Source: Cephalotus follicularis (Eukaryota; Streptophyta; Magnoliopsida; Oxalidales; Cephalotaceae). From it: a stretch of 64,000 nt of DNA. Under the pieces are notes generated by a model. That model was not told the origin of the DNA. It worked only from the letters and a program-made list of their open reading frames with translations, and searched no databases. Shown piece by piece: positions 53,990-64,000 of the stretch. Where the stretch lies: NCBI GenBank assembly GCA_001972305.1, contig BDDD01000976.1, positions 248,001-312,000 of the forward strand, given 5' to 3'. A program made the translations under genes and the position numbers. The first letter of the stretch is position 1. Each line of letters begins with the position of its first letter.

Positions 53990-55316
53990 AGTGCAGGTAG
54001 CGTTCTCGGATATCCTCCTCACGCTCCCAAGTTGCTTCATCCGGTCAGTGGTATTGCCATTGAACCTTGACCATGGAGATGGCTCGGTTCCTCAAAATCT
54101 GCGTCTTCCAATCTAGAATCCGTACAGGCAACTCCTCACAGGATAGGTCGTCTCGCACCAGAACAGTATCATAATCCAGGACATGTGACGGGTCTGGGAT
54201 ATACCTCCTCAGCATAGATACATGAAAGACGTCGTGCACGTTTGACAGTGCAGGAGGTAAGGCAAGCTGGTATGTTACCTCCCCAACTCTCTCCAAAATC
54301 TCAAAAGGACCAATGTAGCGAGGAGCTAATTTGCCCTTTTGCCCAAACCTTTGCACGCCCTTCCATGGTGAGACCTTTAAGAACACATGATCGCCCACAC
54401 TGAATGTCAAAGGCCTCCTCTTGACACTGTCCGCATAGCTCTTTTGCCGGCTCTGAGCAGCAAGCAGCTTCTTTTTTATCATCCTGATCTTCTCTGAAGT
54501 TTCCTCCACTAATTCAGTCCCGAGTAAAGGTCTCTCCCCGACCTCATCCCAACATACAGGAGATCTGCACTTCCTCCCATACAGTGCTTCCAACTGTGCC
54601 ATGCCGATACTGGAGTGATAGCTGTTATTATAAGAGAACTCTATCAAAGGAATGTGATCCTCCCAAGTACCAGAAAAATCAATAATGCAAGCCCGTAGCA
54701 TGTCCTCCAAGGTCTGGATGGTACGGTTAGACTACCCATCGGTCTGAGGGTGGAAGGCAGTACTCAGGTTTAGCTTCGTCCCAAAAGCTGTCCGAAACCT
54801 CTTCCAGAAGTTGGAAGTGAAGATGGCATCTCTATCGCATACAATGCTGACTGGAACACCGTGTAGCCTCACTATCTCCTTCACATACAAACGAGCTAGT
54901 TTGCTCGCAGAATCAGTAACGTATGTTGGCAGAAAGTGTGCTGATTTGGTGAGTCTATCCACGACAACCCACACGGCGTTGTGACGATTCCGAGTCAGAG
55001 GAAAACCCAAAACAAAGTCCATCGTAACATGTTCCCACTTCCACTCTGGAATTGGCAAGGGTTGTAGCAAACCTGCCGGTCTCTAGTGTTCGGCCATAAC
55101 TGTCTGGCAAGTCAAACACCTTGCCACATACTCGACGATCTCTCGTTTCATGCCAGGCCACAAGTAAGTCTTCTTCATATCCTGATACATTTTAGTGTTA
55201 CCAGGGTGAATGCTGTACAGAGATTTATGAGCCCCGCAAAGTAACTCATTCTTTAATCCTGGTTTATTCGAAAGACACACACGTCCCCGATATCTCAGAA
55301 TACCATCATCATGCAC
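53990..55316 (-). pseudogene. G8 integrase fossil
   Basis: C-terminal part and core tail at 54045-54710 ([51 protein letters not shown]); core at 54732-55070 ([42 protein letters not shown]); H2C2 zinc region at 55083-55316. A few breaks. Confidence 0.94.
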
Positions 55317-56800
55317 TCAAAAATCGAATTCAGAGTCCAGATTCCCCCAGAAACGTTGCAACTCTGGATCATGTGGTTGTGCATCCCTGATGTGATCTAG
55401 TAACACAGGTTGTACTCGCATGTCGGCCACAAAGATCCCCGGTGACTGATTGAACGAAAACCATTCTTGGAAGTCTTCTAACATCTTCCATTGTGACACC
55501 ATCGTACTGGCAACCATAGCCTTGTGGCTCAAGGCATCAGCGACTACATTCGCTTTCCCCGGGTGGTACTAAACACTGCAGTCATAATCACTAAAGAATT
55601 CTACCCACATGCGTTGTCTCATGTTCAGTGTGTCCTGACAAAACAGGTACCTCAAGCTCTTGTGATCGGTAAAGATCTCGAATTGCGCCCCATAAAGTTA
55701 GTGCCTCCACTACTGAAGGGCGAAGATGATAGCTGCTAGTTCGAGGTCATGAGTCGGGTAGTTCTCTTCATACGACTTTAGCTTCCTCGAGGCATATGCA
55801 ATCACTCTGCCTAGCTGCATCAATACACAAGCCAAACCCTTACCTGATGCCTTACTGTAGACTGCAAAGCCATCATTACCGTTAGGTAATGCCAAGACAG
55901 GAGCGGAAGCTAACCGATCCTTCAGTTCACGGAAGCTAGCTTCACAGTCTTCGTCCCAGACAAAAGGGGTCTTCTTCTGGGTCACTCTAGTCAAGGGCTC
56001 GGCTATCCTTGAAAAGTTCTGGATAAACCTCCTATAATACCATGCCATTCCAAGGAAACTGCGCACCTCTGTCATGTTCTTCGGTTGTGGCCAGTCTCGC
56101 ACCACTTCAGTCTTTGACGGGTCCACCGTCAAGCCTTCACCAAATACGATGTGACCGAGAAAGATCACATGATCAAGCCAGAACTCACACTTGCCAAACT
56201 TGGCGTACAACCGGTGTTCTCTGAGAACTTGCGATACTAGTCTCACATGATGAGCGTGCTCCTCTTCACTCCTTGAATATACTAGTATGTCATCAATAAA
56301 CACCACAACAAACTGGTCCAGGTATGGTCAAAATACGTCATTCATCAATGACATAAAAGCTGCCGGTGCATTGGTAACACCAAACGGCATCACCAGGAAC
56401 TCGAAATGACCATACCGTCTCCGGAAGGCAGTCTTCTCAATGTCTCCTTCCCTTACTCTCAGTTGGTGATAACCTGACCTCAAGTCGAGCTTGGAAAACA
56501 CCCTTGATCCTTGCAACTGGTCAAACAACTCCTTGATGTGGGGTAAGGGATACTTGTTCTTGATAGTTGCCTTGTTTAACATTCTGTAGTCAATACAGAG
56601 CCTCATCGACACATCCTTCTTCTTGACAAACAGTACAGGTGCTCCCCATGGGGAAACACTAGGTCGAATAAAACCCTTATCGATCAGATCTTGCAACTGT
56701 AATTTCAGTTCCCTCAATTCTGCAGGGGCCATTCTATAAGGTGCTTGAGAAATAGGAGCTGTACCTGGTATAAGATCGATAACAAACTCCATATTTCTCT
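55317..56800 (-). pseudogene. G8 reverse transcriptase and RNase H fossil
   Basis: RNase H about 55530-55960 ([38 protein letters not shown]). RT about 55960-56800, with the catalytic [11 protein letters not shown] near 56280 and [20 protein letters not shown]. Mostly open in two long stretches; a few breaks. Confidence 0.94.
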
Positions 56801-57545
56801 TCGGTGGCAAAGATCCCAAGTCATCAGGAAATACATCTGGGAATTCGCACACAACTGGAATTTCCTCCAAGCTCAAGCCTTTTTCTTTCCTTCGATCAAT
56901 CACATAGGCCAGATATCTTTCGAATCCCTTCTCTAGGTACCTCGATGCTCGAATAAAGGATATGATCGGTGTCAAGAACACTTTGTCTCCCTTAAACTGA
57001 AAAGTCGTTCCGTCGGGCAGACAAAAATCCACAGTTTTATTGTAACAATCCATACGAGCACGGGGTGTTGATAGCCAATCCATCCCTAGTATAACATCGA
57101 AGTCACGGATAGGCAGCACTATCAAATCTGCATACAAAGAAATGCCTGCCATGGACATCTCACAACTCCTATATATCGAATCAGTATACATAGAAGTCCC
57201 GGTTGGTGTACTCACATCAAGTATGTATGGCATGCAGTCAGGGGTGACATCTAAGCAAGATGCAAAACGTGCAGATATAAAGGAATGTGATGCTCCAGAA
57301 TCCATCAATACTCTAGCAGAAAAACCATATATATATAGAGTACGTCCAACAACAGAAGTCGACTCTGGAACCTCTGTCTGAGCAAGTACAAAAACTCTAC
57401 CTTTTGCGATGCCCTTGCCGGTGTCCTTCCTCTGTGACGGTCTCGCCACCGCACCACCACTACTCCCTGGCCCAGTAGGCGCTGTGGCTGAACTCTTCGG
57501 ACAATCCTTCACTGAGTGACCAGGTGCCCCGCACCTCAAGCACCA
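56801..57545 (-). pseudogene. G8 protease and zinc-knuckle fossil
   Basis: Protease near 57010-57330 with [16 protein letters not shown] (D-S-G active-site form) and [12 protein letters not shown]2CX4HX4C knuckle ([13 protein letters not shown]) at about 57500-57545. Continuous with RT on one long open stretch. Confidence 0.92.
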
Positions 57546-58549
57546 ACCATTGAACCTCCAACAATATTTCTGTTGGTGGCCTGTACGACATCAATGATAG
57601 CAACCTCCGGATCTAGCATTACTCCCTTGACTAGGAGTACCCTGTGAGCTGTCTGTTGAGACTTGTTCTTAGACGACTTCGTCAGAGAACCACCATCCTG
57701 CCATTTTGACGATGCCGGTCGGGACTGTGTAGAACCATGTTTATTCTGCTGTGCGCGAGCTCTCTCCGCCCGATCTTCGCTGGATATTGTCTCCAACAGT
57801 CTTGCTTTCTAAGCAACCTCCGTAAAAGTCCTCAGTTCCATAGCTCTAATTCTTGATCGAAGATCCGGTCGCAGACCTCTCAGGAATCTCCAAATCTTAT
57901 TATCTTTATCAGCTACCAGGTAAGGTGAATGTCTGGCCAGCTCCATGAATCTTGCTTGATACTCAGGCACAGTCATCCCTCCCTATCGCAACTCCAAGAG
58001 CTCCATCTCTCGTCGCTCTTGCTCAATACGAGGAGCGTAAGTCTCCAAGAACTCTGCCTGGAATCTGTCCCAAGTGCTGTCCAGTCTCTGTGATTCCCAT
58101 TTTGCTTTGACCATTTCCCACCAATGAGTGGCCTCACCCCATAGGAGGTATACTGCAAACTTCAGCTTTTGAGTGTCAGTACAGTCCATTACTTCAAAGA
58201 TTTTCTCCAGGTCTTGAAGCCATCTCACAGCAACAGTAGCATCCAGTTCCCCCTAGAAACTAGGTGGATTCATCCTCATGAACTTCTCAATATCTCTCCG
58301 AAACTGGTTACCATCCTCCCCCGGGCAGTGGTCGGGAGCCCTATGTTGCGGTCGAGCTTGCGCACAGTACTGCCGCATCTCCTCCGCATTGACCCTATTA
58401 AAGGCCATATGTTGCTGGAAATAGTCCGCAATCCGAGCCATCGGATCTCTGTCATCTTGGGGAATATTCATCCCTTGCGAAATATGTGCATCCTTAGGGG
58501 CATTGGCTCCAACAACCCTAGCCCTAGCACGTGTTCTCCTTCGGTCCAT
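57546..58549 (-). pseudogene. G8 gag fossil
   Basis: Start chosen at 58549 (MDRRRTRARARVVGANAPKD). RWLQDLEKIFEVMDCTDTQKLKF, GEATHWWEMVKAKWESQRLD and a basic Gln/Ser-rich tail. Here the segment that is doubled in G2 gag is single. A few breaks. Confidence 0.92.
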
Positions 58550-58645
58550 TGGTTCCTATAAGAAGGATGACGGTCAGTCAAGACTTTAGGAAAATAATTC
58601 ATTAATTGCCAAGGAAAGTATCCTAGCTAAGCATATATGGAATAT

Positions 58646-58657
58646 GCTCTGATACCA
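58646..58657 (-). other. G8 primer binding site
   Basis: GCTCTGATACCA, complement of TGGTATCAGAGC, four bases from the LTR. Confidence 0.93.
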
Positions 58658-58661
58658 CTAC

Positions 58662-61051
58662 TGTCACACCCCGTTAAGAGAAGGCAACAATAAAGCGGTA
58701 ATGGCAATTAACATATAAATACAGCTTATACGAATTACCATAAAATTTAAACTCATAAACAGGATATCAGTCACGGAAGCATAAAATTCACAAGCTGTAA
58801 ACTTGTAACGTGTATCCCATACTGCAAGCTACCCAATACAAGTCCATTATTGTTAATCGCCCACAACGGAGCGTGATCACGGTACAAGATTAAATCCCGT
58901 CATTAAACAAACCATAGTACAGTACAATTAGTCCTTAAATAACTCGGTTTATTACAAAACATGAGAAAAGTAAAAACATATTGCAGTACGGTAAATTAAC
59001 AGTGGGTACATATATAAGAAAATATATGTAACAATAACAGTACAGTAGTGATCGGGTCAGGATCACGTCCACAATCACAGTAATGTCCGAAAAGGACCAA
59101 CAAGCAGTACAGTATGTCCACACAGGACCACAACAGTCAGGCAGTATGTGTAACGCCGCCAACTCCTAGCCCCACGCTACACTCCCATTCCGGTCCCTAC
59201 TCCAAGCAACCGAGCGAGGCAACAATACAGTACAGTGAGTCACCCAGCCATACTCCTGGCCCCTAGGTAAACCCTACCACTAGCCGGCGAGGGCAGCCTT
59301 CGCCATGCAACTAGTGGCTCAAGAACAAACACATAGAAATTCATGGAGCAACAGTAAATCAAACAGTAAACAGTGCAGTAACGGTACAGTGGTGATCGAT
59401 TAGATCAACAACAGGCAGTCCATTTCCAAATATTTTTAGAAGTAATAAATATTTGAAACACGTCATTTCAGTAGTAGAAATACCTTGAACAATTCAATAG
59501 TGTAAATCGTTTACAGTTCGTTCGAAAATACGTTACTAATCGATACATACTTTCATACTCAAAATAGCACATTCCGGTTCACATATGCATTTCTAAATAT
59601 CGAAATTTTAGAAATCATAAACGATTTACAAACAGTAACAAACAGGCAGTAAACAGTGTATATGCAATGCATACAAATGCTCTAATGCATCCTAAGCGAA
59701 ATCGGGATCGTCGCACTTCGTTTAAATAAGAGGGAACCAAACAGCAGCTTGGCAGTTGGCTGGATTCTCCACCAGTCGGCTGTTCTGGGAATTTGGTACA
59801 TGAGTAGCCGGCTGGTTCCTTCCACCAGCCCACTGGTTCATCAGGAAGTCGACTGTCACCCTTCAAGAGTCGACTATTTTGATTGAGTAGTCGGCTATCT
59901 TCCTTTGACAGTCGACTGTTCTGGGAAACAATTGCATGCAATCCAAGATACATCACTTAGGTAGATCACTGCAAGCATCCAAAATATATTCTCAAGGCAG
60001 AAAATCATCATTCAGTCCTCCACAGTCTCATAAAACACAACAGTAGCATGCATCTTATCCAGTGATCCAATACCAAGATAGAACTCAACATGCATGTACA
60101 TAAGTTCAAAGATTCTCAACAATAAACATGGCATGCGTAAAACCAGCAATAATCATGGTCATATCAACTGAGAATTATGGCTTATACTAGCAGACAATCA
60201 AATCGCACAACATGCAGTAACATTGAACTCCAATTTACAATCATAACTTCCCCTACCTTTTGATTCCAAGTTAGGAACCTGTAAGTCCACCTCTTTGTGT
60301 TCCAACAGTGACGTTTTGGGCTCCCAGAAGTTCCAACTCCAAGCCCAGTAGCTCCAAGAACCGTCCAATAGCCCCAACCTGAGCTCCAAGCTTCAACAAT
60401 GGAGAAACACTCCCTTCTCTCTTTCCTCTGTGTTTTTCTCTACTGCCCTCTTTGGTTCTTAGACCTTTCAGTGCCAGGACGAAGGAGATGAGGGAAGACA
60501 TTTTATGCAGAGTGTTTCTCTCCCTCTCTTCCTTAACTCCCTTCACATGGCACTAAATGCCACATTTCTATCCCATATGCATGCACACACTCACGGGTCT
60601 AAACTCCTTCCCCCCATGAAGTTTGCATGATCAACAGGTGTCCTCGTCTTCCATTCCTTAGCTGCATGAAACACAGATGGCACCCACTTCCATCTGTCAG
60701 CTGTAGCATGTGATTCCCGTCACATGCAACAAAACAGAGCACGATCCAGTCGACTGTCCACACCCAACAGCCGGCTGCTCGCCTGGCAGATCGTTACCAC
60801 GTGGCTTGACAGTTGGCCAGTCGACTGGTTCATCCCACCAGTCGACTGTTCCAAAACAAAGCCACCCAGCCGGCTGGTCAAATGTACCAGTCGACTGTAC
60901 TTGGTGTACCCACAAGGTAACACACTTCTAAGTACTTGATTGATTTAAAATCAACATCATTAGATTCAGAAAATCCATCTTTTTATTAATTCCACAAATA
61001 AAGTACATTTACATTGTGAAATTACAATACATGAAATTTCCAGGCGTTACA
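58662..61051 (-). repeat. G8 5' LTR
   Basis: TGTCACACCCCG..CCAGGCGTTACA, the pair of 51334-53935. Same arrays, TATA-like box (complement TTTTATGCAG at 60501-60510) and donor-like site (about 60260). Reading frames in it are array shadows. Confidence 0.94.
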
Positions 61052-61056
61052 ATATG

Positions 61057-62230
61057 CGAGATGGGTCGGGTACGTATTTCCGTAGCATGGAAACATGAAA
61101 TACGTTATGCACATTCGACAAACTGCGCGGTAGTGCAATATGATATACCACTTCCCCCACTCTTTTTAGTATCTCTTAAGGTCCAATGTACCTTGGAGCC
61201 AACTTCCCCTTGAGGCCAAAACGGTGTATCCCTTTTGAAGGCGAGATCCTCAGAAAAACATGATCCCCCTTCTCGAATTATAGCTTCCTCCTCTTTATGT
61301 CGGCATAATTCTTTTGCTGGCTCTGTGCAGCTAGTAACCTCTTCTTGATCACTTCCACTTTATCAGTAGTCTCTTGTACCAACTCTGGTCCCAACACTTG
61401 TTTCTCACCCACCTCATCCCAGCAAATAGGTGATCTGCACTTTCTCCCATACAAGGCGTCATAAGGAGCCATTCCAATGCTGGTGTGATAGCTGTTGTTG
61501 TAAGAGAACTCAATCAGTGACAAATGATTCTCCCAACTCCAAGAGAAATCAATCATACAAGAATGAAGCATATCTTTAACAGTCTGATTGGTACGCTCGG
61601 ATCGTCTGTCGGTCTGTGGGTGAAACGAAGTACTGAAGTTCAAGGTTATTCCCATTGCTATTTGGAACCTCTTCTAGAACCTTGAAGTGAATATTGTATT
61701 ACGGTCACAAACAATACTGACCGGCACTCCATGCAATCTCACTATCTCCCGAATATACAATCGAGCCAACTTCTCGACCGAATACGTCATGTTCATTGGT
61801 AGAAAGTGAGCAGACTTAGTGAGTATGTCCACTACAACCCACACTACTTTGTGCTGATTTCATGACCTTGGTAACCCCGACACGAAGTCCATGGTCACAT
61901 GCTCCCATTTCCACTCAACCACTGGTATTGATTGTAGCAGTCCCGCAAGTTTCAGATGTTCTACCTTGACTCTCTGATAGGTCAAACATCTGGCTATATA
62001 TTCAACAATCTCTCTTTTCATACCACTCCACCAGTAGTTCTTCTTTATGTCATGCCACATCTTAGAGCATCCCGGATGAACACTGTAATTTGACTTGTGG
62101 GCTTACTGCAATAGCTCACCTCTGATGCTCTCGTCATCCGGAACACATACCCTTCCTCATAACCTCAATATACCATCAGTATTGATGGAGAATTCATAAT
62201 CAGTGTCTAGGTTCTCACGAATACTCCATA
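61057..62230 (-). pseudogene. G7 integrase fossil
   Basis: Main open stretch 61278-61655: NFSTSFHPQTDRRSERTNQTVKDM-like and [26 protein letters not shown]. Zinc region at 61860-62110 (WHDIKKNYWWSGMKREIVEYIARC). Same order as other gypsy pol. Several breaks. Confidence 0.9.
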
Positions 62231-63560
62231 ACTAAGTGTCACTGAACTGAGCAGTCCGAATACAATCCAGAAGTTTCGGTTGTGCTCTAAGATTCCCCAC
62301 AATAACTCCTTGGGAAACCATGAACGGATTCCATCTCTGAAATTCCTCCAATAGCTTCCACTGTGAAACCATTGCACCAGCAATCATTGCCTTGCGACTC
62401 AGCACATCCGCCACTACATTCGCCTTTCTTGGGCGGTATTGAATGTTGTAGTTATAATCATTGAAGAACTCCACCCATCGTCTCTGTCTCATGTTGAGCT
62501 CCTTCTGGGAAAATAAATACTTTGAACTTTTATGGTCAGTGAAGATCTCAAATTGAGCACCATAGAGATAGTGTCTCCATTTCTGTAAAGAGAATACTAT
62601 GGCAACCAACTTAAGATCGTGTACAGGATAATTTTCTTCGTACGGCTTCAACTTTCTCGATGCGTAGGCAATCACCCTACGATGTTACATAAGGATGCAT
62701 CCCAATCCCTTCCCAGAAGCATCAGTATAAACAGTAAAACCCTCATTACCCTCCGGTAATGCCAACACTAGAGCCGAAATCAACCGACTCTTCAACTCCT
62801 GGAAACTTGCCTCACATGAATCATCCCACACAAAACTTGACTTCTTCTCAGTCAACCGTGTCAATGGTGTAGCAAGCTTTGAAAACCCCTCGATGAACCT
62901 TCTGTAATAGCCAGCCAATCCCAAGAAGCTTCGAACCTTAGTAACGCTCCTCAGTTGGGGCCAATCAACAATACTCTCAATCTTCGAAGGATCCACCGAC
63001 AATCCTTCGCTCAACACAATGTGACCAAGCAAAGTCACATGATCCAGCCAAAACTCACACTTGCTGAATTTGGCAAATAACTGTTCCTTCCGCAATGTCT
63101 GCAACACGATCCTCAAATGCTACATGTTCTCCTCAATACTCTTGGAATAAATTAGGATGTCGTCTAAGAATATAACGACAAACTGGTCAAGATAGGGCTG
63201 GGATACTCTCTTCATCAAACACATAAAGGCTACATGAGCATTCGTCAAACCAAACGGCAATATCAGAAATTCATAATGCCCATATCTGGTTCAAAATGCA
63301 GTTTTCTCCACATTACCTTCCCGGATCCTCAACTGATGATAACATGTCCTCAGGTCATGTTTGGAGAATACAGTTGAGCCTTGCAATTGGTCGAACAACT
63401 CCTCAATATGTGGCAGAGGATACTTGTTCTTCACAGTTACCTGATTTAGCAGCCTATAATCGACGCATAGCCGCATCGATCCATCATTCTTTTTCACAAA
63501 TAGGACCGGTACTCCCCACGGTGACACACTCGGTCTGATGAAGCCCTTATCAAGATAATC
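62231..63560 (-). pseudogene. G7 reverse transcriptase and RNase H fossil
   Basis: RNase H 62232-62760 ([44 protein letters not shown]). RT 62760-63560 ([55 protein letters not shown]). Several breaks. Confidence 0.92.
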
Positions 63561-64000
63561 CTGTAATTGAGTCTTCAACTTCTTCAATTCAGCAGGGGCC
63601 ATTCGGTACGGAGCTTTAGATATTAGAGCAGTCCCAGGCACTAGTTCAACACTAAACTCTACATCTCTCTCCAGTGGCAATGAAGTAAGATCATCCGGAA
63701 ATACGTCAGGAAAATCACATACAATAGGAACTTGCTCAATGCTAGGCGTACCTTTCGTATGATCAATCACATACGCCAAATAGCCTTCGCATCCATACTT
63801 GAGATACTTCTGTGCTCGAGTATACGAAATGATCGGAGCAAAAACATTCTTCTCTCCGATAAACTTGCACTCAGTCCCATCCCGAGGATAAAAAGTCATC
63901 ATCTTGTTATAGCAATCAACACAAGCAAGATGAACGTACAGCTAGTCCATCCACAAGATCACATCGAAATCCCGGATAGGCAATACTATTAAATCAGCAG
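63561..64000 (-). pseudogene. G7 protease-RT linker and protease, cut by window end
   Basis: [45 protein letters not shown] and [19 protein letters not shown]. Aspartic protease sequence begins near 63900 and continues beyond 64000. Confidence 0.85.

Larger units (their letters stand above)
51334..61051 (-). mobile_element. Ty3/gypsy element G8 (family B), both LTRs, youngest in its stack, broken
   Basis: A 9.72-kb minus-strand element with both LTRs, primer site, purine tract, gag and all pol parts in order. Flanks are ATACG (51329-51333) and ATATG (61052-61056), one transition apart. LTRs agree at about 96 percent by eye in shared parts but differ in length (2.60 and 2.39 kb), suggesting perhaps one to two million years. 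Around six to eight breaks; the best preserved gypsy pol here. Pol and LTR put it near G2 and G4. Confidence 0.94.
48618..64000 (-). mobile_element. Ty3/gypsy element G7 (family C), runs off the window, hosts G8
   Basis: Minus strand: 3' LTR 48618-51084, purine tract, integrase tail to 51333, then (beyond G8) integrase, RNase H, RT and protease to 64000. It lies in G6 with GCCTT before its LTR. Pol is Tekay-like but distinct from family B. Gag and the 5' LTR would lie beyond 64000. Broken at several places. Confidence 0.9.

Overview
The window is repeat-rich plant nuclear DNA. I recognise no host gene in 64 kb. Almost every base belongs to LTR retrotransposons of the two plant superfamilies, Ty3/gypsy and Ty1/copia, stacked inside one another. 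Evidence for a plant: priming sites of the TGGTATCAGAGC type (initiator Met tRNA), gypsy pol proteins of the plant Tekay/Del-like type, a SIRE-type copia, long LTRs of 2.3-2.7 kb, and 5-bp target-site duplications. No tRNA, rRNA, CRISPR or bacterial operon signal was seen. All elements are treated as fossils; each is broken at several to many places unless stated.

Left third (1-21.5 kb): a copia LTR fragment (1-977, minus), then gypsy element G1 (978-9794, minus, family A) whose 5' LTR holds a solo LTR (8007-9306, flanked by AGTTT). Next come a fragment of a family-D LTR (9795-10198), an unassigned stretch (10199-10979), and gypsy element G2 (10985-20437, minus, family B, flanked by AATAC). 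G2 sits in or beside the LTR of a decayed minus-strand copia (copia 1), which resumes at 20443.

Middle (21.5-37.2 kb): gypsy element G4 (21479-35303, plus, family B, flanked by ATAAC) lies inside copia 1 pol, which resumes at 35309-37190. Inside G4 lies a partial minus-strand family-A element, G5 (about 25009-30404). The G5 LTR in turn holds a small SIRE-like copia relic (27508-29494). This is a four-level nest.

Right part (37.2-64 kb): a SIRE-type copia (copia 2, about 37191-44912, plus) has a solo family-D LTR in its gag (37969-40602, flanked by GATAG). Its 3' part is cut by a minus-strand family-D LTR (44913), cut in turn by family-A G6 (45355), cut by G7 (48618, running off the window end), cut by G8 (51334-61051, flanked by ATACG/ATATG). 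This gives a five-level relative time series: copia 2, D, G6, G7, G8 from oldest to youngest.

The most interesting signal is not coding. Dense arrays of short palindromes with a GTCGAC core lie in LTRs of nearly every family here, in both superfamilies. They come in two main spellings, AAGCGTCGACGCTT and CAGTCGACTG (also CAGCCGACTG), and the spelling can differ between otherwise homologous LTRs. In the family B, C and D LTRs there are two arrays at fixed places: one upstream of a TATA-like box, and one inside a stretch of about 1.3-1.5 kb bounded by a conserved splice-donor-like site (AG/GTAGGG) and a branch-point plus acceptor-like site (CTAAC...CAG/ATTGATG). I infer a shared regulatory architecture, possibly a leader intron, in these LTRs.
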